From assembly GCA_023433835.1 (NCBI GenBank), contig JAEYTW010000214.1, positions 1 through 8,385 on the forward strand: DNA of 8,385 nucleotides, in the 5' to 3' direction. Shown piece by piece: positions 1 through 5,499 of the stretch. A program made the translations under genes and the position numbers. The notes beneath the pieces were generated by a model. The model searched no databases. It saw only the letters and a list, made by a program, of their open reading frames with translations, and was not told the origin of the DNA. The stretch's first letter is position 1; the number at the start of each line of letters is the position of its first letter. The DNA comes from Pseudomonadota bacterium (GTDB lineage: Bacteria > Pseudomonadota > Alphaproteobacteria > Ferrovibrionales > Ferrovibrionaceae).

Positions 1-441
1 CTGCATGACCGCCTGGCCGCGCTGGGCGCGCCGCTGATGGTCGAGGCGCTGGCGGGCCTCGCGGCCGGCCGCATCACGCCGCGGCCGCAGGCCCAGGCGG
101 GCGTCACCTACGCCCACAAGATCGACAAGGCCGAGGGGCTGGTCGACTGGTCGAAGCCGGCGGACGCGCTCGACCGCCTGGTCCGCGCGCTGGGGGCCGC
201 GCCCGGCGTCTGGTTCGACCATGCCGGCGAACGCATCAAGCTGCGCGAGACGCTGCCGGTCGAGGGCCGGGGCCAGCCCGGCACGGTGATCGCGATCGCC
301 GACAACGGCGCCCCGGTCGTCGCCTGCGGCGACGGGCGCGCCTTGCGGCTCGACGTGCTGCAGCGGCCCGGCAAGGGGCCGATGGCCGCGGCCGACCTGC
401 TGCGCGGCTGGACGCTCGCCGTCGGCACGACCCTGGGCTGA
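1..441 (+). CDS. fmt: Methionyl-tRNA formyltransferase, C-terminal part (5' end outside window)
   Basis: Fmt transfers a formyl group from 10-formyl-tetrahydrofolate to methionyl-tRNA(fMet) so that translation can start. The frame is open from base 1, giving the last 146 codons. A complete Fmt has roughly 310 residues, so the catalytic formyltransferase domain (with its Asn/His/Asp active site) lies upstream of the window. Visible here are the inter-domain linker with the family motif TYAHKIDKAEG (residues 37-47 of this fragment), followed by DWS, and the OB-like C-terminal tRNA-binding domain. The latter ends with the typical LQRPGKGPM and a following LRGW. The in-frame ATG at 37 is an internal methionine and not the start. 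In many alphaproteobacteria fmt is followed by truA; here four other genes separate them. Identification is by recognised motifs, without a database search. Confidence 0.93.
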   Translation: MHDRLAALGAPLMVEALAGLAAGRITPRPQAQAGVTYAHKIDKAEGLVDWSKPADALDRLVRALGAAPGVWFDHAGERIKLRETLPVEGRGQPGTVIAIADNGAPVVACGDGRALRLDVLQRPGKGPMAAADLLRGWTLAVGTTLG

Positions 442-478
442 TCTGGATTTCGCCGCGGCGCATCCCCACATCGGAGGC

Positions 479-934
479 ATGAACGCACATGCTCCGGGGT
501 CCTCGACCCATCTGATCTGCCCCGCCTGCGGCGCCGAGAACCGGGTGCCGACCCAGCGCCTGGGGCCCGAGGCGGTCTGCGGCAAATGCCGCGCCCGCCT
601 GTTCCCGGCCGAGCCGATCACCCTGACGCCGGACAGCTTCGATCGCCATCTCGCCAGGGACGGCGTGCCGCTGCTGGTCGATTTCTGGGCGCCGTGGTGC
701 GGCCCCTGCCTGTCGATGGCGCCGATGTTCAAGGCGGCGACCCCGCCCCTGATCCCGCGCGCGCGCCTGGCCAAGCTCGATACCGAGGCCCATCCCGGGC
801 CGTCGCAGCGCCTGGGCATCCGCGGCATCCCGACGATGATCCTGTTCCGCGACGGCCGCGAGGCCGCACGCATCTCCGGCGCGATGGATACCTCGATGAT
901 CCTGCGCTGGGCGGAAGGCCGCCTCGCCGCTTAA
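479..934 (+). CDS. trxC: Thioredoxin 2 (zinc-ribbon thioredoxin, TrxC type)
   Basis: A cytoplasmic protein-disulfide reductase of 151 residues. The N-terminal zinc ribbon has two CxxC pairs (Cys14/Cys17 and Cys34/Cys37), in the contexts CPAC and CGKC, which separates TrxC from ordinary TrxA. The thioredoxin fold follows, with the canonical active site WCGPC (residues 73-77) and the cis-proline motif GIPT (Pro118). In the TrxC family the ribbon binds zinc and makes the protein responsive to oxidants. The only nearby ATG in frame is at 479. Its Shine-Dalgarno GGAGG (473-477) is just 1 nt away, unusually close, but no better ATG, GTG or TTG start exists before the first CxxC. The gene lies 37 nt after fmt and may be read from the fmt promoter. 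No terminator is visible between it and the TetR promoter that begins 5 nt after its stop. Confidence 0.93.
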   Translation: MNAHAPGSSTHLICPACGAENRVPTQRLGPEAVCGKCRARLFPAEPITLTPDSFDRHLARDGVPLLVDFWAPWCGPCLSMAPMFKAATPPLIPRARLAKLDTEAHPGPSQRLGIRGIPTMILFRDGREAARISGAMDTSMILRWAEGRLAA

Positions 935-939
935 GGCTC

Positions 940-971
940 TTGACCAGAGTAATACTCTAGAGCAATACTCC
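940..971 (+). promoter_or_regulatory. TetR promoter overlapped by a tandem palindromic operator
   Basis: A -35 box TTGACC (940-945) and a -10 candidate AATACT (964-969) are 18 nt apart. Between and over them lie two adjacent 13-bp direct repeats, AGAGTAATACTCT (946-958) and AGAGCAATACTCC (959-971), which match at 11 of 13 positions. The first copy is itself a perfect inverted repeat, AGAGTA / TACTCT around one base; the second is a near-perfect one. The junction also creates the palindrome CTCTAGAG (955-962). Repeats covering the whole promoter just before a tetR gene are typical of autoregulatory TetR operators. The repeats are seen directly; their role is inferred. Confidence 0.72.
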
Positions 972-976
972 GGTCG

Positions 977-1564
977 ATGAACGACGCGCGCGACCGCATC
1001 CTTGCCGCAGCCCTGGCCGAATTCGGCGCGGCGGGGTTCGAGCGCGCGACGGTGACGGCCATCCGCTGCCGCGCCGGCGTCTCCAACGGCAGTTTCTTCC
1101 ATCATTTCGCCGACAAAGAAGCGGTGGCCGAGGCGCTCTATCTCGAGGCGCTGGCGGGCTATCACGGCCTGGTGCTGGCCGCGGTCGAGGCCGAGAGCGA
1201 TCCGGCGGCGGGCCTTGCCGCCCTGGTCCGCGCCCATCTCGGCTGGGTCGAGGGCCACCCGGATCTCGCCCGCTTCCTGTTCGCCCGCGGCACGCCGGAC
1301 TGGACGGCGGCCCGGGCCGAAACCATCGGCCGGGCCAACCGCGCGATGCTGACCCGGTTTTCCGCCTGGGCCAAACCGCATGTCGCCGCCGGCCGGCTGG
1401 TCGACTGGCCGACGCCGCTGATCGTCGCGCAAGCGATCGGCCCGGCCCAGATCGTGGCCCGTGCCTGGGCCGCGGGGCACGGCCCGCTCACTCCCACCGA
1501 CGCCGCCGACCATCTCGCCCGCGCCGCCTGCGCCGCGCTGATCCCTGAGGAAAGAAGCCGATGA
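977..1564 (+). CDS. TetR/AcrR-family transcriptional regulator
   Basis: A 195-residue repressor-type protein, a normal length for the family. The N-terminal helix-turn-helix domain spans about residues 5-50: DRILAAALAEFGAAGFERAT, then the recognition-helix region GVSNGSFFHHFADKEAV, which matches the TetR signature of a G-[VS]-S-x-G-[ST]-[FLI]-[YF]-x-[HY]-F pattern. The remaining alpha-helical part should bind a ligand and dimerise, but its sequence does not reveal the ligand. The ATG at 977 has no Shine-Dalgarno and sits where transcription is predicted to begin, so the mRNA may be leaderless. The stop overlaps the start of the thioesterase gene (ATGA, 1561-1564). The two are therefore translationally coupled, and the regulator probably controls that thioesterase and itself through the tandem operator upstream. 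An acyl-CoA-type inducer is a guess from this pairing only. Confidence 0.9.
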   Translation: MNDARDRILAAALAEFGAAGFERATVTAIRCRAGVSNGSFFHHFADKEAVAEALYLEALAGYHGLVLAAVEAESDPAAGLAALVRAHLGWVEGHPDLARFLFARGTPDWTAARAETIGRANRAMLTRFSAWAKPHVAAGRLVDWPTPLIVAQAIGPAQIVARAWAAGHGPLTPTDAADHLARAACAALIPEERSR

Positions 1565-2004
1565 CCGCCGACAACTTCGCCGCCCTGGCCGACCAGATCC
1601 GCCGTTTCGTCGGCGCCCAGGGGTTCATGAAGCTGCTGGGCGGCGAGATCGACGAACTGGCGCCCGGCCTCTGCGTCATGTCGGTCGCCCGCCGGCCCGA
1701 ACTCTTGCAGCAGGACGGGCTGTTCCATGGCGGGGTCACCGCCTTCCTGGTCGACAATGCCACGACCACGGCGGCCGCGACGCGGCGCGAGCTGGACCAG
1801 CGGGTGCTGACCGCCGAATACAAGCTGAACCTGATCGCCCCGGCGCGCGGCGACCGGCTGATCTGCCGGGCCAGCCTGCTGAAACCCGGCCGCATGGCGG
1901 TGGTCGAGGCCCGGGTCTACAGCCGGGAGAATGGCGAGGACAAGCTGTCGGCCGCGGCCTTGGCCACCATCGCCATGCTGCCCGGGCCGGTGCGCGCCGC
2001 CTGA
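1561..2004 (+). CDS. PaaI-family hotdog-fold acyl-CoA thioesterase
   Basis: A 147-residue single hotdog domain, predicted to hydrolyse an acyl-CoA or aryl-CoA thioester in the cytoplasm. The diagnostic segment is LFHGGVTAFLVDNATTTAA (residues 54-72). HGG lies at 56-58, and Asp65, at the start of the long central helix, is the position of the catalytic acidic residue in PaaI-type enzymes. The later strand TAEYKLNLIAPARGD is the usual substrate-channel strand followed by a turn. Members of this family act as tetramers built from dimers. A Shine-Dalgarno GAGGAAA (1547-1553) precedes the ATG, which overlaps the TetR stop by 4 nt. The substrate cannot be read from the sequence; coupling to a regulator suggests a conditionally needed detoxifying or CoA-recycling role rather than housekeeping. 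Confidence 0.87.
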   Translation: MTADNFAALADQIRRFVGAQGFMKLLGGEIDELAPGLCVMSVARRPELLQQDGLFHGGVTAFLVDNATTTAAATRRELDQRVLTAEYKLNLIAPARGDRLICRASLLKPGRMAVVEARVYSRENGEDKLSAAALATIAMLPGPVRAA

Positions 2005-2067
2005 GCTTGCCTCCGGGTGCGTCGCCGGGCGATAAAGCCCCGCCGCCGCCAGAGGAAACTCATCGCC

Positions 2068-2871
2068 ATGCCGTCCGTCGCCGAATTGCGGGTCTATCCG
2101 GTCAAGAGCCTGCGCGGCCGCGCGGTACGACAGGCCCAGGTCGAACCCTGGGGCCTCGCCGGCGACCGCCGCTGGATGGTGGTGACGCCGGACGGCCGCT
2201 TCGTCACCCAGCGCGCCCACCCGGTCATGGCGACGATCATCGCCGCCGCCGGCCCGGCCGGCCTGACCCTGTCGCAGCCCGGCCGCCGGCCGCTGACCGT
2301 TCCGTTCCCGGAGGCGGCCGCCGAGACCGTCGCCATCTGGCGCGACAGCGTGCCCGCGGTGCCGGCCGGCCCGGCGGCCGACGCCTGGCTGAGCGACGCC
2401 ATGGCCCTCGATTGCCGGCTGGTCTACCAGGCCGATCCGAGGTCGCGGCCCGTCGACCCGGCCTTCAGCGCGCCGGGCGACCATGTCACCTTCGCCGACG
2501 GCTTTCCCCTGCTGGTCACCACGCAGGGCTCGCTTGCCGATCTCGAGGCGCGGCTGGGCCGCCCCCTCGGCATGGACCGCTTCCGCGCCAATGTCGTGGT
2601 CGAGGGGACGGATGCCTGGGACGAGGATCATTGGCGTGTCATCCGCATCGGCGAGGTTACCTTCCGGGCCACCAAACCCTGCGGGCGCTGCGTGATGACG
2701 ACGATCGACCAGGAGACCGGCATCAAGGCCGAGGACGGCGAGCCGCTGCGGTTCCTCGCGAGCTTCCGGCGCGACGAGGCCGGCCGCATCGTGTTCGGCC
2801 AGAACCTGATCCCCGATGGCCCCGGCCGCATCGCCCAGGGCGACGCGGTCGAGGTGCTCGAGCGGGGCTGA
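2068..2871 (+). CDS. MOSC-domain protein (MOSC N-terminal beta-barrel plus MOSC, YcbX-like)
   Basis: A 267-residue protein with the two-part layout of the YcbX/mARC-like MOSC proteins. An N-terminal beta-barrel (about 1-115) carries the hallmark ELRVYPVKSLRG (6-17), then GLAGDRRWMVV. The C-terminal MOSC domain (about 120-265) holds the conserved cysteine motif KPCGRC (Cys205 and Cys208) and a following TGIKAEDGEPL. In this superfamily the conserved cysteine carries sulfur or coordinates a molybdenum cofactor; E. coli YcbX detoxifies N-hydroxylated bases. Cys205 is the probable functional residue. The frame also opens upstream at GTG 2017, but the ATG at 2068 has a good Shine-Dalgarno (GAGGAAA, 2052-2058), and the upstream extension is only a basic, low-complexity stretch, so 2068 is preferred. 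The lack of an N-terminal ferredoxin or FMN-reductase fusion means any redox partner would be separate. It follows the thioesterase by 63 nt. Confidence 0.88.
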   Translation: MPSVAELRVYPVKSLRGRAVRQAQVEPWGLAGDRRWMVVTPDGRFVTQRAHPVMATIIAAAGPAGLTLSQPGRRPLTVPFPEAAAETVAIWRDSVPAVPAGPAADAWLSDAMALDCRLVYQADPRSRPVDPAFSAPGDHVTFADGFPLLVTTQGSLADLEARLGRPLGMDRFRANVVVEGTDAWDEDHWRVIRIGEVTFRATKPCGRCVMTTIDQETGIKAEDGEPLRFLASFRRDEAGRIVFGQNLIPDGPGRIAQGDAVEVLERG

Positions 2872-2878
2872 GCCGGGC

Positions 2879-3649
2879 ATGCCGCGCTACCGTCTGCTGA
2901 TCGAATATGACGGCACCGCCTTCGTCGGCTGGCAGCGCCAGGACAACGGCGCCTCGGTCCAGGGCGCGCTGGAACGCGCGGTCAAGCTGTTTTGCGACGA
3001 AAGCGCCGAGGTCACCGGCGCCGGCCGCACCGATGCCGGGGTGCATGCCACCGGCCAGGTCGCCCATCTCGATCTCGAGCGCGCGGCCCCGGCCGACAAA
3101 TTGCGCGACGCGGTCAATTTCCACCTGCGCCCGGCGCCGGTGGTGGTGATCGAGGCGGCCGAGGTTGCGCCCGATTTCCATGCACGCTTCTCGGCCGAGC
3201 GCCGCCACTACCGCTATCGCATCCTCAACCGGCGCAGCCCGCCGGTGCTGGAGCGCGGCCGGGTCTGGTGGGTGCCCAAGGCGCTCGACGCCGCGGCGAT
3301 GCACGAGGCCGCCCAGTTGCTGGTCGGCCGCCACGATTTCTCCAGCTTCCGCGCCGCCCAGTGCCAGGCGAAGTCGCCGGTCAAGACGCTCGACGCGCTG
3401 ACCGTGCGGCGCGAGGGCGACGGGATCGTCATCGAGACCACGGCGCGGTCGTTCCTGCACAACCAGGTGCGGGCGATGACCGGCTCGCTGAAACTGGTCG
3501 GCGAAGGCCGCTGGACATCGGCCGACCTCGCCGCCGCCCGCGACGCCCTGGACCGCCAGGCCGCCGGCCCGAACGCCCCGCCCGAGGGGCTCTATCTGAC
3601 GCGGGTCGATTATCCTTCAACCGCGCATGGCGTTGACAATATTCCATAG
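2879..3649 (+). CDS. truA: tRNA pseudouridine(38-40) synthase TruA
   Basis: TruA converts uridines 38, 39 and 40 in the anticodon arm of many tRNAs to pseudouridine. The 256-residue product matches the usual length. It begins with the family pattern YRLLIEYDGTAFVGWQRQ (4-21) and has the catalytic GRTDAGVHA motif (49-57), with Asp52 as the nucleophile. Further conserved blocks are FHARFSAERRHYRYRI, the HDFSSFRA segment, and SFLHNQVRAMTGSL near the C terminus. The ATG at 2879 was chosen because translation from it starts exactly at the conserved N terminus. The Shine-Dalgarno is weak (GGGG near 2863), and the MOSC stop is only 7 nt upstream, so translational coupling is likely. The last ten residues (STAHGVDNIP) lie beyond the usual end of the family and are encoded by DNA that also forms the start of the downstream toxin-antitoxin promoter. 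Confidence 0.95.
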   Translation: MPRYRLLIEYDGTAFVGWQRQDNGASVQGALERAVKLFCDESAEVTGAGRTDAGVHATGQVAHLDLERAAPADKLRDAVNFHLRPAPVVVIEAAEVAPDFHARFSAERRHYRYRILNRRSPPVLERGRVWWVPKALDAAAMHEAAQLLVGRHDFSSFRAAQCQAKSPVKTLDALTVRREGDGIVIETTARSFLHNQVRAMTGSLKLVGEGRWTSADLAAARDALDRQAAGPNAPPEGLYLTRVDYPSTAHGVDNIP

Positions 3650-3665
3650 AGTGCATATTTTCTAT
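3633..3665 (+). promoter_or_regulatory. Promoter and probable operator of the toxin-antitoxin pair
   Basis: A perfect -35 box TTGACA (3633-3638) is followed after 17 nt by TATTTT (3656-3661, four of six consensus matches). This is the AT-richest spot in the neighbourhood. An inverted repeat ATAGA (3646-3650) / TCTAT (3661-3665) with a 10-nt gap brackets the -10 region and is a plausible antitoxin binding site. The -35 lies within the last codons of truA. The boxes are directly visible; use in vivo and the operator role are inferred. Confidence 0.68.
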
Positions 3666-3684
3666 CGAGATCCGAGGAACCGAA

Positions 3685-4044
3685 ATGTCCTGGGAAATCG
3701 AAAATACGGACGAATTCGGCGCGTGGTGGGAAGCCTTGGGCGAGACCGAGCGCGAGGACGCGACGGCCAGCGTCGAATTGCTCTCCGAGCATGGACCAAC
3801 GTCGCGGCATCCGCATAGCTCGGGAATCAATGGCTCGCGCCATCCACATATGCGCGAACTTCGCGTCCAAAGCGGTGGCCGGCCGATCAGGATCTTCTAT
3901 GCCTTCGATCCCCGCCGCACCGCCATTCTCCTGATCGGTGGCGACAAAACTGAGGACAAGCGTTTCTACGACCGCATGCTTCCGATCGCCGACAACCTCT
4001 ATGACGACTACATCGCCGAAATTCGACGGGAAGGATTGATCTGA
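3685..4044 (+). CDS. HigB-like toxin, RelE/ParE superfamily (phage Gp49-like)
   Basis: A 119-residue basic protein of the Gp49-like HigB group. Known members are RelE-fold ribonucleases that cut mRNA on the ribosome and stop growth when free of antitoxin. The core is the strand series MRELRV (56-61), RPIRIFYAFDPRRTAILL (66-83) and GGDKTEDKRFYDRM (85-98), ending in the family's IADNLYDDYI helix. Arg57, Arg69 and Lys88/Lys92 are candidate functional residues by position. A clear Shine-Dalgarno (GAGGAA, 3674-3679) precedes the ATG at 3685. The gene comes first in the pair, as in higBA, and its stop overlaps the antitoxin start by one base (TGATG). Relatives are sometimes labelled diaminopimelate decarboxylase in databases by error; nothing here supports that enzyme. 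Base composition is visibly less GC-rich than truA, suggesting horizontal arrival. Confidence 0.86.
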   Translation: MSWEIENTDEFGAWWEALGETEREDATASVELLSEHGPTSRHPHSSGINGSRHPHMRELRVQSGGRPIRIFYAFDPRRTAILLIGGDKTEDKRFYDRMLPIADNLYDDYIAEIRREGLI

Positions 4045-4388
4045 TGGCAGGCCATCGCCCCTTTAGCGACCTGACCAAGCGCTTTACGCCGGCACAACGC
4101 GCGCGGATCGAGGAAAAGAAGCAGACCCTGCGGGCCGAGATGGCCTTGCACGAGTTGCGTCAGGCACGCCGGATCACCCAGGCGCAACTCGCCCGCACCC
4201 TGGGCGTGGGTCAGCCCTCGATCGCCAAGCTGGAGAAGCGTGCCGACGTCTACGTGTCCAACCTGCGCACCTATATCGAGGCGATGGGCGGGCAATTGCA
4301 GATCATCGCCCGTTTCCCCGACGGCGCGGTCGAGATCACCAACTTCACCGAGATCGGCGAGCCGGACGGCGAAGCCGACCGGGCTTGA
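4044..4388 (+). CDS. HigA-like antitoxin, XRE-family helix-turn-helix
   Basis: A 114-residue antitoxin predicted to bind and neutralise the preceding toxin and to repress the pair's promoter. A short N-terminal helical stretch (about 10-33, with FTPAQRARIEEKKQTLRAEM) leads into a Cro/C1-type helix-turn-helix at about 36-66: LRQARRITQAQLARTLGVGQ followed by PSIAKLEKR. After the DNA-binding domain comes the strand-forming tail MGGQLQIIARFPDGAVEI, common to XRE antitoxins paired with Gp49-like toxins. Unlike antitoxins with a long disordered toxin-neutralising tail, the extra material is N-terminal. AAGGA (4031-4035) lies 8 nt before the ATG, and the start overlaps the toxin stop by one base, so the two are co-translated. 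Its stop faces the cyclase stop across 6 nt. Confidence 0.87.
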   Translation: MAGHRPFSDLTKRFTPAQRARIEEKKQTLRAEMALHELRQARRITQAQLARTLGVGQPSIAKLEKRADVYVSNLRTYIEAMGGQLQIIARFPDGAVEITNFTEIGEPDGEADRA

Positions 4389-4394
4389 GCCTGG

Positions 4395-5447
4395 CTACCC
4401 CGAAATCGGCCGGAACGAGCCGCCGTTGTCGATGACCGAGCCGCCCAGGCGGCCGTGCATCTCGAATACCGCGCCGGGGCTGAGCTCGATATTGCCGTCG
4501 ATACGGCCGAAGAACTGCACGGTGATGCCGGGATCGACCGTCACGTTGCCCTTGATCCGGCCGCTGAAGCAGCAATCCTCGGTGAAGCGGTGGTTGCCGT
4601 TGATGCGGATCGCCCCCATCGGCGCCTGCGCCTCGCGGCCGGGAAAGCCGACACGGTGCAGCCACGACCAGGCCAGCATCAGCCCGATGCCGAGCGCCGG
4701 CCAGACCACCCACAGGCGGTTCGGGCTGGTCATCAGGTTGATCGCCAGCAGCACCACGAGCAGGGTGCCGGACTGCCAGGCCCGCTTCATCCAGATGCGG
4801 CGCTGCCAGGCCACGCGGTCCATCACCTCGGGCGGGGCCAGCGGCGGTTCCGCCGCCGGCGGCGGCTGGTGACGTTTCGGTTCGTAAGCCTGGGCCTGCG
4901 GCTGGCCCGTGGCGTCGAGCACGACGCGGTAGACCTCGACCTTGTCGGCGATGTTCTTGACCTCGCGCTCGCCGACGAATTCGAAGCCGAGGCCGAGCTT
5001 GTTGCGCACCTGGTCGTAGACGGTGCGCGAAATGGCGATGCCGCCGGGTTCGGCCTGGGCTTCCAGCCGGGCGGCGACGTTGACGCCTTCGCCGTAGAGA
5101 TCGTCGCCCTCGACCATGACGTCGCCGAGATTGATGCCGATGCGGAACAGCATGGGAGGCTGGCCGGTCTCGGCCTCGTTGCGGGCGCGCAGTTCGCGCT
5201 GGACCTCGGCCGCGCAGGTCACGGCCTCGACCGGGCTGGCGAATTCCGCCAGCAGGCCGTCGCCCCAGGTATTGACGGTGCGGCCATGGTGGCGGGCGAT
5301 CAGGCCGATCATCGCCTGGCGATAGGCCTTGAGCCGGGCCAGCGTGCCCACCTCGTCGCGGCCCATCAGTTCGCTGTAGCCCTTGACGTCGGCGCAGAAC
5401 AGGGTGGTCAGCTTGCGCTGGACGGCATTGGTCGCGGGTTCGGTCAT
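4395..5447 (-). CDS. Class III nucleotidyl cyclase fused to a 2TM membrane domain and a bactofilin-like repeat domain
   Basis: A 350-residue, three-part protein. Residues 10-178 form a class III cyclase catalytic domain that should make cyclic AMP (or another cyclic nucleotide) from NTP. Metal-binding aspartates are Asp20 (FCADVKGYSELM) and Asp63 (WGDGLLAEF); Asp116, Asn123 and Arg127 lie in DDLYGEGVNVAARLE. The position that usually holds the base-selecting lysine, four residues before Asp63, is Asn59. A Pro/Gln-rich linker (181-207) leads to a 2TM domain (about 214-264): a basic amphipathic start, a helix LLVVLLAINLM, SPNRLWVVWP, then a second helix. This hairpin leaves both ends in the cytoplasm. 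Residues 279-345 carry three 18-residue repeats that should form a beta-helix. AGAGG (complement of 5455-5459) sits 7 nt before the ATG. It is 35 nt after the membrane-protein gene and may be co-transcribed with it. Confidence 0.88.
   Translation of the reverse strand: MTEPATNAVQRKLTTLFCADVKGYSELMGRDEVGTLARLKAYRQAMIGLIARHHGRTVNTWGDGLLAEFASPVEAVTCAAEVQRELRARNEAETGQPPMLFRIGINLGDVMVEGDDLYGEGVNVAARLEAQAEPGGIAISRTVYDQVRNKLGLGFEFVGEREVKNIADKVEVYRVVLDATGQPQAQAYEPKRHQPPPAAEPPLAPPEVMDRVAWQRRIWMKRAWQSGTLLVVLLAINLMTSPNRLWVVWPALGIGLMLAWSWLHRVGFPGREAQAPMGAIRINGNHRFTEDCCFSGRIKGNVTVDPGITVQFFGRIDGNIELSPGAVFEMHGRLGGSVIDNGGSFRPISG
4413..4562 (-). repeat. Three 18-residue repeats encoding a bactofilin-like beta-helix
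   Basis: Codons 296-345 of the cyclase gene encode three in-phase repeats starting at Gly296, Gly314 and Gly332. The consensus is G-R-hydrophobic-x-G-[NS]-hydrophobic-x-hydrophobic-x-P-G followed by alternating hydrophobic residues. The copies begin GRIKGNVTVDPG, GRIDGNIELSPG and GRLGGSVIDNGG, the last being degenerate. Such spacing is typical of right-handed beta-helices in bactofilins and related polymer-forming proteins. The repeat is visible; the fold is inferred. Confidence 0.75.
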
Positions 5448-5471
5448 CGAAATGCCTCTGCTGACCGGGCG

Positions 5472-5499
5472 ATAATATCAGTCTAGAGCACGAAGTCGA
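5472..5499 (-). promoter_or_regulatory. Candidate promoter of the cyclase gene
   Basis: On the - strand, TATTAT (complement of 5472-5477, five of six consensus matches) is preceded, 16 nt upstream, by TCGACT (complement of 5494-5499, four of six matches). The predicted transcript would start near 5465, leaving a leader of about 18 nt containing AGAGG. The -35 lies inside the 3' end of the membrane-protein gene. If real, the cyclase can be expressed independently of the dapD operon. Confidence 0.4.

Noticed and set aside
2017..2067. GTG start at 2017 for the MOSC gene
   Set aside because: The extension is a short Arg/Lys-rich stretch overlapping the ribosome-binding site of the ATG at 2068, where family similarity begins.
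236..2880. Very long open frames on the - strand opposite trxC, tetR, thioesterase, MOSC and truA
   Set aside because: They are rich in Arg, Ala, Gly and His, match no family and mirror genes with clear motifs on the + strand. High GC removes stop codons from the complementary frame.
3685..4044. Reading the toxin gene as part of diaminopimelate metabolism because dapD and dapE are nearby
   Set aside because: The protein is a 119-residue RelE/Gp49-type toxin with a matching antitoxin. It has no PLP-binding motif, and the dap genes are on the other strand in a separate unit.
4381..4392. Small inverted repeat GGCT/AGCC at the convergent stop codons as a terminator
   Set aside because: The stem is 4 bp with a 2-nt loop and has no T-run on either strand, so it would not terminate transcription.
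4455..5486. Long + strand frames opposite the cyclase, and similar frames opposite dapE and dapD (6042-7238, 7396-8088)
   Set aside because: Their sequences are Asp/His/Gly/Ala-rich shadows of the - strand genes, with no recognisable domain. The opposite strand carries all catalytic motifs.
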